Below are positions 50,212-57,824 of a stretch of 64,000 bases of DNA, in pieces; the stretch's first letter is position 1, and every line of letters starts with the position of its first letter. Source of the stretch: Candidatus Hecatella orcuttiae (GTDB taxonomy: Archaea; Thermoproteota; Bathyarchaeia; Hecatellales; Hecatellaceae); contig MTLY02000002.1 of NCBI GenBank assembly GCA_002011035.2, positions 248,001 to 312,000 of the forward strand. Direction: 5' to 3'. The notes beneath the pieces were generated by a model. That model worked only from the letters and a program-made list of their open reading frames with translations, did no database searches and had not been told where the DNA came from. Both the position numbers and the translations under genes were made by a program.

Positions 50212-50580
50212 TTAGAAGTATAGTACCGCGTCGGCGTCTAGGACTAGGTCGTTTAGGGTTGCTGCTCCCACTATTTTGGCGTAGTCCACCACGTTTCCGG
50301 GGGTAAGCCCCAGAAGCTGGCAGCTTTGGTCGCAGACCATCAGCTTCACTCCCGCCTTCACAGCCTGGTCCATGACCTCCTTCAACGAAGGGAAGCTTCC
50401 CAGCTTCACCTTTTCAGCTTCTCCTCTCTGAACCACGGTCACGCCTTTTATGAGGAAGTATACAGTGGCATCCAAGCCCATGGCCACAGCGGTGGTGGCT
50501 AGGATGAAGGGGGCGTAGGTTCTTTCAGGAGTATCCAAACCGCTGGTTTGAACGTAGAGCACCTTTTTCTTTTCCGCCAA
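50212..50580 (-). CDS. DsrE-family sulfur-relay-like protein
   Basis: This 122-aa DsrE/F-like fold reads KKKVLYVQTSGLDTPERTYA, then AVAMGLDATVYFLIKGVTVV and a C-terminal VMDQAVKAGVKLMVCDQSCQ segment with two Cys that may carry persulfide. It follows TusA by 18 nt on the minus strand, a pairing typical of sulfur-transfer (TusA-DsrE) modules that pass sulfane sulfur to thiolation or sulfur metabolism. No desulfurase or Hdr-like partner is visible nearby. Confidence 0.85.
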   Translation of the reverse strand: MAEKKKVLYVQTSGLDTPERTYAPFILATTAVAMGLDATVYFLIKGVTVVQRGEAEKVKLGSFPSLKEVMDQAVKAGVKLMVCDQSCQLLGLTPGNVVDYAKIVGAATLNDLVLDADAVLYF

Positions 50581-50598
50581 ACTTTTTCACCTCCCTTT

Positions 50599-50853
50599 TT
50601 ATGTCTGCTTCGTCTTTTTTATCAAAAAATGGATCTCCCGCCCTGTCTTCCACAGTCGAAGAAGCTGATGGCCTAGTCTTCGCAGGAGACTTTGGATGTC
50701 TTCCTCGCTGGCCGGGTCGTCGGCTATCACCTCCAAGGTTTCTCCCACCGCCATCGAGTCCAGTTCTTTTCGGGTTCGGAAGACGGGTTCAGGGCAGTAG
50801 AGGCCTACGAGGTCTAGAATTCTCCGCGGGGAGTTTTGGGTTGACTCAGTCAA
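50599..50853 (-). CDS. tusA: TusA/SirA-family sulfur carrier
   Basis: This 84-aa sulfur-carrier protein has the catalytic persulfide Cys in LDLVGLYCPEPVFRTRKEL (CPEP as in classical TusA) and EVIADDPASEEDIQSLLRRL. The start is a TTG at 50853. A gttataattttta TATA-like element lies ~30 bp upstream on the minus strand. It shares the divergent region with the feo promoter, so iron control of this pair is conceivable. Confidence 0.88.
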   Translation of the reverse strand: MTESTQNSPRRILDLVGLYCPEPVFRTRKELDSMAVGETLEVIADDPASEEDIQSLLRRLGHQLLRLWKTGREIHFLIKKTKQT

Positions 50854-50994
50854 GCCGATGACCTATGATAAAAATTATAACACCGTTATTTATGACTTCT
50901 TTCCAAACCTCCGAAACCCCCTTCTTTCCAAATTCGCCTAGGGGGAGTCCTTTCCCTGAAAGAGAGGAGGAAAAAAATATATTGAAGGTTTTCG

Positions 50995-51002
50995 TTATAT
51001 AA
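50995..51002 (+). promoter_or_regulatory. TATA box of the feo operon
   Basis: TTATATAA lies 12 bp before the DtxR-like palindrome. A transcription start ~25 bp downstream would fall inside or at the end of that palindrome, so bound repressor would block initiation. The resulting leader (~55 nt) ends in agaggaaagg before the feoB ATG. Confidence 0.72.
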
Positions 51003-51013
51003 ACACGTCTATG

Positions 51014-51027
51014 TTAGGTGAGCCTAA
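51014..51027. promoter_or_regulatory. DtxR/IdeR-type operator in the feo promoter
   Basis: TTAGGTGAGCCTAA differs at one position from the first 14 bases of the DtxR/IdeR box (TTAGGTTAGCCTAACCTAA), with TTAGG/CCTAA arms intact. It covers the predicted transcription start of feoB, and the operon encodes a DtxR-FeoA protein. Iron-dependent autorepression is inferred. Confidence 0.7.
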
Positions 51028-51082
51028 GTCCTTTGAACGCCCACCTCAAAACCAGTAACCCCCAGAGGAAAGGTTCCCCCTG

Positions 51083-53089
51083 ATGCACCGCCATACCTGT
51101 CACGGCAGCGCCCCTCCCCCCTCTTCGAGAAAAGGCTTGAAGAAAATAGCCTTGGTGGGCAATCCCAACGTGGGGAAGAGTGTGGTCTTCCACAGCCTCA
51201 CCGGCGCCTACGTCACCGTCTCCAACTACCCGGGGACAACCGTTGAGATAGCTCGGGGGAAAATTCGCATCGGCAGAACGGAATACGAGGTCATAGACAC
51301 CCCGGGCATGTATTCGTTCATTCCCCTCACCGAGGAGGAGCGGGTTGCCAGGACGGTTCTCCTCCGGGAAAAACCCGACCTAGTTCTGCAGATAGCGGAC
51401 GCCAAAAACCTGGTGAGGATGCTTCCTCTGACCTTCCAGTTGATGGAGGTAGGTCTCCCCGTCATCCTCGTCCTCAACATGATGGACGAGGCTGAAAAGA
51501 TAGGGGTCAAAGTCGACCCCCAGCGCTTAGAGGAGCTGCTGGGCATTCCCGTGGTGGCCACCGTGGCCACAACCGGACGGGGCATCGAGGAGCTGAAGGA
51601 AAGAATAAGAGTCTTCCGCGGAGGCGGGAAAGAGGGAGCTTCCTCCATTCTCGACTACAGTGAGCCTGTAGAATCTGCTTTAGGCGACATATGCGCCTTG
51701 CTGAAGGCGGAGTACGGCTTTCCCAAGCGAGCTGTAGGTCTTTTGCTTTTGCAGGGAGATAAAGAAATAAGGGAGCAAGTCAGGAAGGAAGAGCCCCGAG
51801 ACGGTTACAGCCGAATTGAAGAGCTGGTGGGGAAGACTCAGGCTCACTTCGTTCACCCTTTGGGCTACCATATAGCCTTGAGAAGATTCGACGAAGCCAC
51901 TTGGATGGTGGCCCAAGCGTCTATGCCACCTTCCCGGGAGATGAGGCTGACCTTGTCGGAGCACCTGAGCCGGTTGACGATGAATCCTTGGACCGGCAGC
52001 CTCATTCTCTTGGCTGTTCTGTATTTCGGCATCTACCAGTTTGTAGGCGTCTTCGGAGCGGGGGTGCTTGTGGACTTTCTCGAAGGCCGCATCTTCGAAG
52101 GCGTCGTCAACCCCCGCATTACCGCTTGGGTTGTGAGGAGCATCCCCTATGCTACGGTTCAGGATCTGCTGGTGGGCGAGTACGGGGTCATAACCCTAGG
52201 TGTGAGGTATGCGGTGGCCTTGATTTTACCCATCGTAGGCACCTTTTTCATCGTTTTTTCGGTCATCGAGGATGTGGGCTATCTCCCCCGCTTGGCCATG
52301 CTCATCGACAGGGTTCTCAAAAGGATAGGCCTCACCGGGAGGGCGGTGATCCCCTTGGTTTTGGGCTTGGGCTGCGACACCATGGCCACCATCGTGACGA
52401 GAACCCAGGAGACTCGGAGGGAGAGGGTGATAGCCACCTTGCTGATGGCTTTGGCCATCCCCTGCTCCGCTCAGCTGGGGGTTATCTTGGCGATTTTATC
52501 CGGGAAGCCTACGGCTTTAGTCCTCTGGGCCGGGACAATTCTCCTAATATTTGTTTTAGTCGGGTATTTGGCTTCAAAGCTTATACCGGGGGAGAAGCCC
52601 AGTTTCTTCTTGGAGATCCCCCCGCTGAGAATGCCGAGGCTGGGTAACATTTTGACCAAAACCCTCGCCCGGATGGAATGGTATTTCATGGAGGTCTTCC
52701 CCTACTTCCTCCTAGCCAGCGTCCTCCTCTGGGCAGGTCAACTCACAGGGGTTTTCCAAGCGGTGATCGCCGCCCTGCAGCCGCTGGTGCAAGCCATAGG
52801 ACTGCCTCCAGAGGCGGCGGTGGTGTTTCTCTTCGGCTTTTTCCGGAGGGACTACGGAGCAGCCGGCCTTTTCGACCTGCAGCAGGCAGGTCTGCTGTCC
52901 GGGGTTCAGCTGGCGGTCTCCGCCATCACCCTCACTCTCTTCGTACCCTGCATCGCCCAGTTTCTGGTGATGACTAGGGAACGAGGGTTGAAGACGGCGT
53001 TTCTCATAGCTCTCTTTATTTTCCCCTTCGCCTTCACCGTGGGTTTCACCGTGAACTTCGCCTTAACGGCCTTGGGGGTTCAAATATGA
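51083..53089 (+). CDS. feoB: Ferrous iron transporter FeoB
   Basis: This 668-aa Fe2+ transporter has an N-terminal G domain and a C-terminal channel. Its N-terminus is His/Cys-rich (MHRHTCHGS). G1 is ALVGNPNVGKSVVFHSLTG, G2 the Thr in SNYPGTTVEIARG, G3 VIDTPGMYSF and G4 LVLNMMDEAEKIG. The membrane part (~300-668) has Gate-like motifs LGLGCDTMATIVTRT and FGFFRRDYGAAGLFDL, with the Cys in AIPCSAQLGV and FVPCIAQFLV. Its stop overlaps the next gene (ATGA). FeoA is supplied as a fusion with the regulator downstream. Confidence 0.96.
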   Translation: MHRHTCHGSAPPPSSRKGLKKIALVGNPNVGKSVVFHSLTGAYVTVSNYPGTTVEIARGKIRIGRTEYEVIDTPGMYSFIPLTEEERVARTVLLREKPDLVLQIADAKNLVRMLPLTFQLMEVGLPVILVLNMMDEAEKIGVKVDPQRLEELLGIPVVATVATTGRGIEELKERIRVFRGGGKEGASSILDYSEPVESALGDICALLKAEYGFPKRAVGLLLLQGDKEIREQVRKEEPRDGYSRIEELVGKTQAHFVHPLGYHIALRRFDEATWMVAQASMPPSREMRLTLSEHLSRLTMNPWTGSLILLAVLYFGIYQFVGVFGAGVLVDFLEGRIFEGVVNPRITAWVVRSIPYATVQDLLVGEYGVITLGVRYAVALILPIVGTFFIVFSVIEDVGYLPRLAMLIDRVLKRIGLTGRAVIPLVLGLGCDTMATIVTRTQETRRERVIATLLMALAIPCSAQLGVILAILSGKPTALVLWAGTILLIFVLVGYLASKLIPGEKPSFFLEIPPLRMPRLGNILTKTLARMEWYFMEVFPYFLLASVLLWAGQLTGVFQAVIAALQPLVQAIGLPPEAAVVFLFGFFRRDYGAAGLFDLQQAGLLSGVQLAVSAITLTLFVPCIAQFLVMTRERGLKTAFLIALFIFPFAFTVGFTVNFALTALGVQI

Positions 53090-53268
53090 AGTGTCCTCTC
53101 TGCGGCTGCGAATGCGGAGAAAGGGAAGAAGCCGCGGCGTGTAAGGGTTGCCCCTTAGCCCTCGGGGATGCTTGCAGCTTGGCCAGGTGTCCGCGGTGCG
53201 GCTACAGCTTCCCTAGGGAGTCAAGGCTTTTGAAAAAACTCAGGGGTTGGAAAAGCGGATGGAAATAA
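53086..53268 (+). CDS. Cys-rich zinc-ribbon mini-protein in the feo operon
   Basis: This 60-aa protein has ten cysteines arranged as CPLCGCECG, AACKGCPLA, ACSLARCPRCGYSFPRES, followed by a basic tail (LLKKLRGWKSGWK). It could bind zinc, iron or an Fe-S cluster. It overlaps feoB by 4 nt and the regulator by 10 nt. No known FeoC is recognised, but size and position match an accessory Feo subunit or a metal chaperone. Coding status is supported by tight overlaps and an intact Cys pattern. Confidence 0.75.
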   Translation: MKCPLCGCECGEREEAAACKGCPLALGDACSLARCPRCGYSFPRESRLLKKLRGWKSGWK

Positions 53269-53981
53269 GTGAGCCAGCGGAAGAGGTTTTGGAAGCCCTT
53301 TGGACGGTGCTGGAAAAGAAGAACGCCTCCTCCACAGCCCTCCAAGACATCGGATTTAAGAGGGGGGACAGAGAAGTGGAGGAGCTCTTTAAGCTAAATC
53401 TGATACGCTCGGTTGACGGGGAAGTGGAGTTCACCGAGGAAGGCCGGAAGCTGGCGGAGGACATCGTTAGACGGCATCGGCTGGCGGAGCGGCTTCTCGT
53501 CGACGTCTTGGACCTTAAGGGAAAGCTTGTTGAGGAAACTGCCTGCAAGTTTGAGCACCTCCTCCGAGACGGTGTGGACGAACATATCTGCATCCTCCTC
53601 GGCCATCCGAAGATATGCCCCCACGGCCTGCCTATTCCTCCCGGGAGATGCTGCGAGAAGGAGGAGGAGGCCACGGGGAGAATCATCTGCCCTCTCTCCG
53701 ACCTCAAACCTGGGGAAGGGGGGAAAATAGCCTACATCTACACCTCAGACCGGAGGAAGCTGGAGAGACTGATGGTCATGGGGCTTCTGCCGGGAAGCCC
53801 GGTTACCCTCATCCAGCGTAGTCCCTCCTACGTTTTCCAAGCAGGCCAAACCCAGATAGCAGTGGATGAGGAGATAGCCAACAGCATCTACGTGCGCATC
53901 GTGGAAGGGGAAACCAGTCCGGAAAAACCTCCCACGCGGGGCCGGCGGAGGTTCCGATTCGGCCTTCGCAAAGGCTGGTAA
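53259..53981 (+). CDS. DtxR-type metal-dependent repressor fused to FeoA/SH3 domain
   Basis: This ~240-aa regulator has an N-terminal winged helix (EEVLEALWTVLEKKNASSTA and FTEEGRKLAEDIVRRHRLAE). A DtxR dimerisation/metal domain follows (RLLVDVLDLKGKLVEETACK, EHLLRDGVDEHICILLGHPK) with a Cys/His cluster CPHGLPIPPGRCCEKEEE. The C-terminal FeoA/SH3-like domain is LSDLKPGEGGKIAYIYT, LMVMGLLPGSPVTLIQRSP and QIAVDEEIANSIYVRI. The ATG at 53259 is preferred to the TTG at 53247. It may be both the Fe2+ sensor and the FeoA partner of FeoB. A basic tail (RGRRRFRFGLRKGW) ends it. Confidence 0.9.
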   Translation: MEISEPAEEVLEALWTVLEKKNASSTALQDIGFKRGDREVEELFKLNLIRSVDGEVEFTEEGRKLAEDIVRRHRLAERLLVDVLDLKGKLVEETACKFEHLLRDGVDEHICILLGHPKICPHGLPIPPGRCCEKEEEATGRIICPLSDLKPGEGGKIAYIYTSDRRKLERLMVMGLLPGSPVTLIQRSPSYVFQAGQTQIAVDEEIANSIYVRIVEGETSPEKPPTRGRRRFRFGLRKGW

Positions 53982-54025
53982 AACTTTTTACTTCAAACCC
54001 CCTAGTAAAAAGGGGGGGCAGCGGT

Positions 54026-56230
54026 TTGAGCAAGACTCTAGGCTGGCTGGCTTCCAGTTTCCTAGTCTTCACCTTCGGTTACACCTATCTTTTACCCCAG
54101 TCTTTCGAGATGCTGGCCGCTTGGTTGGCGCCTCTCCTAGGGCTGGGTTTGAGAACAACCCTGGTTAGCCTTTACCTTCTCTACGGAGACCCCTTCCGCG
54201 ACGTTTCCCTACTGGCCGCCTGGCTTTCCGCTGCCTTTGTAGGGGGGCTCATAGCCCGAAGAGGCCTGCGGGGAATAGGCGTCGCTGTTTCCACCTACTC
54301 CGCCATCCACGCCATCCTAGGCCTCAGCGTTTTAGCTGTTCTCCAAACCCTCCAACCCGCCTTGGAAGCGGGACCCGAAGGTCTGAGGCTGCCACCTGTG
54401 CCCCCCGGTTTCTCTTTCCCAGCTTTGTTCAACGCCCCCGTGGTCGGCCCGGGGCTTCGCTTAGCTTTGGACATGCTCGCGGCAACCCAGCCTTTCGACC
54501 CCAAGCTAATCTTGGAGGCTGTGGGTGAAATGGTGGTGGTAAACGCTGTGAAGGTCCTCGCATTGGCCTGCGTTGCTGGGTTGGCAGGCGGACTGCTGGG
54601 CGGCTTCCTAGCCAAAAAAGCCTCTGGCCGTGGCGGGTCGGAGGCCGCTGGCTTCCCTGCCTCCAAGGCGTTGGCGTTGATTCTACTTTTGACCTTGACG
54701 GCTTCAACCTCCCTCATTCCTTTGGGTTCAGCGCAGGCTTCTCCCTTCAAACTGGAGGCCTTGGGCGGGCTAATTTCTTCCGACGGCTCCGTGGCCGTGG
54801 CCTCCGCCCTGGTGGCTTCGGAGCTTAACCTAGGCGTTCAAACCCCGAACCCGCAGTTGGACGGTCTCATCCTAGCCATACTGCTCACCCAGTCGTTTCC
54901 CCCAGATAAGCTGCCTTCCCTGCCTTTAGAAGGACCTCTACCTCTCTCCGGCGGGTGGCAAAGCCTTTACGCCGCGGCGCCTCCGACTGTGCTCGTCGTT
55001 GTGGAGGAAGCTTTGGGGGAGGGCGGAGAAGCCGGGGCTGCCCCCGCGCTCAGCTCTCAGCTTTCCGCCTACTTCAACCTCCCTCTAACCTATTTGACCG
55101 CGGTTCCCTTGGATTGGGCAGACCGAGCCTATCGGGTCGCTGTCTACTGGAGCGAAGCCTCTTACACGGTTTCCGAGGAGAAACTAATGGGGGTTCTCGC
55201 CCAAAACCCAGAAGGCTTCGCCTCCTATGTTTACGATGTCTACCGAAACGGAACCTTCACCCCCGGCTCTCAGCCTTGGAGCGCCGACGGCAGCCTGGTT
55301 GCCGTGGGATTGGTCAACGCCCCCAAGGCCTTGCAGCTTCTAGAGGAAGGAGGCTTCCTCGGTCAGGCGGTGGTAGGTTTAACGTCGGAACAGGAGCCTT
55401 TAGGCAGTTTAATCCGCTCCTTCACCCAAGCTTCTCAGCCTGTTCCTTTCTTCTTTCACGTTTCCTTCTGGGAGCGCAGCCTTCATTCATCCCCCCAGCA
55501 GCACACTTTCAACCTCTTCAGCTTCCTGAGAAACTCCAAGCCTCCCACCGCCGCATCCGACTCCCATGCCTCTTTCTTCTTCATAGCCGCGCCCTCCGCC
55601 GTTGAGCCTGCCCCGGGTTGGCTGGTTTTGGAGGAGGGGGCGGTTTTGAAACTTCTCAGGCCGGGGGAGCCTCTCTCCGAAGCGACGGTGAGTTTCGAGC
55701 GAGTCTTCCCCGCCGACTTGAAGGTTTCAAAACAGGTGGAGCCGGTTTCCTTGGAAGAGGGAGACTTCGTCCAAGTTCGGATTGAAATCCGCAACGAGGG
55801 CTTAACTCCCGTCTTCAACCTTCAACTCGACGACTCTGAAGCCTTGGAAAACTACGGCTCCGCGGTCAGGCTGGTGGACGGCTCCCTGAAAGCGGAGTGG
55901 GCTCAGCTGGAGGGAGGCACCGCGGTGGTTCACACTTACACCCTGACCCTGCGAAACCTAGGCGTCTACACCTTCCAACCCGCGGAGGTAAGCTATGTTT
56001 ACCGGGGAGAAAACTTTGAAGCCGCCTCCAACGCAGCCTCCGTCGAGGTTGAACCGCCGGGGGTCTTCCAAGTCTGGGGAACAGGCATTCTCTTCTCTTG
56101 GAAATTAGCCGGGAAGACGATAGACGCTTTCCTACCCGGCTACGGAAGCATCCTCGCCACCCTAGCATCCGCCGCCGTCGCCGCGGCCATCGTCTACTCT
56201 GTCTTCCGCAGCTTTAGAAGGAAAAAATGA
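54026..56230 (+). CDS. Large membrane-anchored surface protein with DUF11-like C-terminal domain
   Basis: This 734-aa protein has a multi-helix N-terminus (~6-215: FLVFTFGYTYLLP, WLSAAFVGGLIARRG, VLALACVAGLAGGLLGG and others). A ~380-aa extracellular region opens after ALALILLLTLTASTSLIPLG. A beta-sandwich of the DUF11/TRAP-beta type follows at ~570-680 (VSKQVEPVSLEEGDFVQVRI, LTLRNLGVYTFQPAEVSYVY). A final TM helix (LATLASAAVAAAIVYSVFRS) ends in a basic tail. No enzyme motif is seen; a role in the cell envelope is inferred. TTG start with a G-rich site upstream. Confidence 0.75.
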   Translation: MSKTLGWLASSFLVFTFGYTYLLPQSFEMLAAWLAPLLGLGLRTTLVSLYLLYGDPFRDVSLLAAWLSAAFVGGLIARRGLRGIGVAVSTYSAIHAILGLSVLAVLQTLQPALEAGPEGLRLPPVPPGFSFPALFNAPVVGPGLRLALDMLAATQPFDPKLILEAVGEMVVVNAVKVLALACVAGLAGGLLGGFLAKKASGRGGSEAAGFPASKALALILLLTLTASTSLIPLGSAQASPFKLEALGGLISSDGSVAVASALVASELNLGVQTPNPQLDGLILAILLTQSFPPDKLPSLPLEGPLPLSGGWQSLYAAAPPTVLVVVEEALGEGGEAGAAPALSSQLSAYFNLPLTYLTAVPLDWADRAYRVAVYWSEASYTVSEEKLMGVLAQNPEGFASYVYDVYRNGTFTPGSQPWSADGSLVAVGLVNAPKALQLLEEGGFLGQAVVGLTSEQEPLGSLIRSFTQASQPVPFFFHVSFWERSLHSSPQQHTFNLFSFLRNSKPPTAASDSHASFFFIAAPSAVEPAPGWLVLEEGAVLKLLRPGEPLSEATVSFERVFPADLKVSKQVEPVSLEEGDFVQVRIEIRNEGLTPVFNLQLDDSEALENYGSAVRLVDGSLKAEWAQLEGGTAVVHTYTLTLRNLGVYTFQPAEVSYVYRGENFEAASNAASVEVEPPGVFQVWGTGILFSWKLAGKTIDAFLPGYGSILATLASAAVAAAIVYSVFRSFRRKK

Positions 56231-56257
56231 CGGCTCAAGGCTGATTTCCCCCCGACT

Positions 56258-57325
56258 TTAATGGGGAAGCTGGCCTGTTGCCTCAGTTTTCTCCTTGGTC
56301 CACTGGAAAAAGGCATAGACAGTGAGAGTTGCCCAGCCGCCTAGGCCGAAAAGAAAGATGGCTAGGTTCGCTGATGTCGCCCAGCTGTGGAAGGCTTGGC
56401 CGAAATGCTGGTAGCCAAGCCAGAGGAGGACGAGATGGTAGTTGTGAAACCAGTGGACCAGAATGGCGGCCGCCAGCCCATAGATAAGGTAGACGGCGGC
56501 GAAGACGAGGCCGAGGATGAAGGTTAAGCTGACTTTTCCAACCTCCCACTCCGAGCCTGAGAGAATGTGGGCTAGGGCAAAGACGGAGGCGGAGGCCAAA
56601 ACCATGAGCCACTCAGCTCTGCCTATGCCCTTCTGCCAGCCGTAGGCTTCCACATTCCTCAGCCCCACCCTCTTCTTGACGCCTTCAGGATAGAGAAAGG
56701 CGAGGAGCAGCAACCACAATCGGTGGGGAAAAGATGTTTGCCAAAATTTCCGCCATCCCTCCCACAAAACCAAAGCCGCCACCACAGCGCCCAGAGGAAC
56801 CAGCCTGAATCCTATTTCCTCGAAGACAGCGGCATAGGATGCGGAGAAGAACAGCAGGTAGGGGTTGGCTACCTCCAAGCCTCCCGTGGGGACTCCGTGG
56901 GCTTCCTGAATGCTTTCTATGAAATTTTCCGCCACCAGCAGCATGCTGGTCAAGATGGGAAACAGGTAGAGGTAGTTTTTGAAAGACCGGGTTAAGGGGT
57001 GGGAAAAACTGAGCTTCACCGCCTGGGGAAAGCTTAAGCCGGGGCCCTTCCACGCGACGATGAAGCAGAGGATGAAAACAATCCAGAGGGCTAAGAAAAC
57101 GAAGCCCACGGGAAGAGGGCTGGGAACCAGCACTTTGAAAAAGAGCAAGTCCACCTTAGGGACAACCCGCCGGGCAACGTCTAAACCGGCTGGGGTGAAG
57201 AAAAAGAGGAAGAACCCCAACCCCAAGGACCACAGGTAGGTGGAAAGATGGAAAAGAATCCCCGCTGCCACCGTTCCAGCGCAGAGTTTTTTCAGAAATC
57301 TTTCAGGATTGAAGCCTAAACCCAA
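56258..57325 (-). CDS. CPBP-family intramembrane metalloprotease
   Basis: This 355-aa polytopic membrane protease is of the CAAX-prenyl-protease/bacteriocin-processing type. Catalytic motifs are AAVFEEIGFRLVPLG (EExxxR), VFALAHILSGSEWEVGK (motif 2, H) and IYGLAAAILVHWFHNYHLVL (motif 3, HxxxN-like). About eight hydrophobic helices are visible. The substrate is unknown. The TTG at 57325 is used because hydrophobic sequence begins soon after; the true start could differ. It converges with the surface-protein gene at 54026. Confidence 0.85.
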   Translation of the reverse strand: MGLGFNPERFLKKLCAGTVAAGILFHLSTYLWSLGLGFFLFFFTPAGLDVARRVVPKVDLLFFKVLVPSPLPVGFVFLALWIVFILCFIVAWKGPGLSFPQAVKLSFSHPLTRSFKNYLYLFPILTSMLLVAENFIESIQEAHGVPTGGLEVANPYLLFFSASYAAVFEEIGFRLVPLGAVVAALVLWEGWRKFWQTSFPHRLWLLLLAFLYPEGVKKRVGLRNVEAYGWQKGIGRAEWLMVLASASVFALAHILSGSEWEVGKVSLTFILGLVFAAVYLIYGLAAAILVHWFHNYHLVLLWLGYQHFGQAFHSWATSANLAIFLFGLGGWATLTVYAFFQWTKEKTEATGQLPH

Positions 57326-57478
57326 GATGTTCCACCTAATCTTAGCGGAAAACCATTATAGGCATTTCGCTGTGAAATGAAAGATTTGAAAGAAGCCTCT
57401 TTAGGGCATCTTTCAGCCTTAGAAAAGTTTATTACCTAAAATCTCCATGAAACTCCAAAATTGGCAGGTGAACTAAAA

Positions 57479-57679
57479 GTGGTTGAAGTCAAAGTTGACT
57501 GGAGCAAATGCAACGGCGACTCCATCTGCGTGGATGTTTGTCCGGTTTCGGTTTTTGAGATGCAAGATGTGGAAGGCTACGAAGGGAAAAAATCCGTTGT
57601 AGTCAACAACGACGCCTGCATCGTGTGCAGAGCCTGCGAGGTTCAATGCCCCACCCAAGCCATTGTGGTCACAGAATAA
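57479..57679 (+). CDS. Ferredoxin with Asp-ligated cluster motif and a second CxxCxxC motif
   Basis: This 66-aa ferredoxin has a first cluster motif [18 protein letters not shown]. The second Cys of the usual CxxCxxC is Asp (CxxDxxC), as in Pyrococcus furiosus ferredoxin, predicting a 4Fe-4S centre with an Asp ligand that can convert to 3Fe-4S. The second motif [16 protein letters not shown] is complete. The GTG at 57479 has a GGTGA site 8 nt upstream and gives a Pyrococcus-like length; the track ORF starts at a TTG at 57461 without such a site. A tttatta promoter element lies ~30 bp upstream. Confidence 0.9.
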   Translation: MVEVKVDWSKCNGDSICVDVCPVSVFEMQDVEGYEGKKSVVVNNDACIVCRACEVQCPTQAIVVTE

Positions 57680-57824
57680 GCTGGGCTATCTTTTCCAAGA
57701 CAGCCCTCAAACCAGAGGTTGGGAGGAGGCTGAGGGAAACAGCTGGTTTTCCAGCTTTAAGGCAGGTTTCTCCGCCCTCTATCCCGCCTATTTTACATAA
57801 ACAATTTTAACCGGTTTTCTTGGG

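Noticed and set aside
51901-52647. 248-aa plus-strand ORF inside feoB
   Set aside because: It is an alternate frame of the FeoB membrane region; Pro/Gly/Arg/His-rich low-information composition typical of GC-rich shadows.
54955-55605. 216-aa plus-strand ORF inside the surface-protein gene
   Set aside because: Arg/Ser/Leu-rich out-of-frame reading of the 54026 gene.
57625-57810. 61-aa ORF after the ferredoxin
   Set aside because: It starts inside the ferredoxin in another frame and continues into non-coding sequence; the 57680-57824 gap shows no gene.
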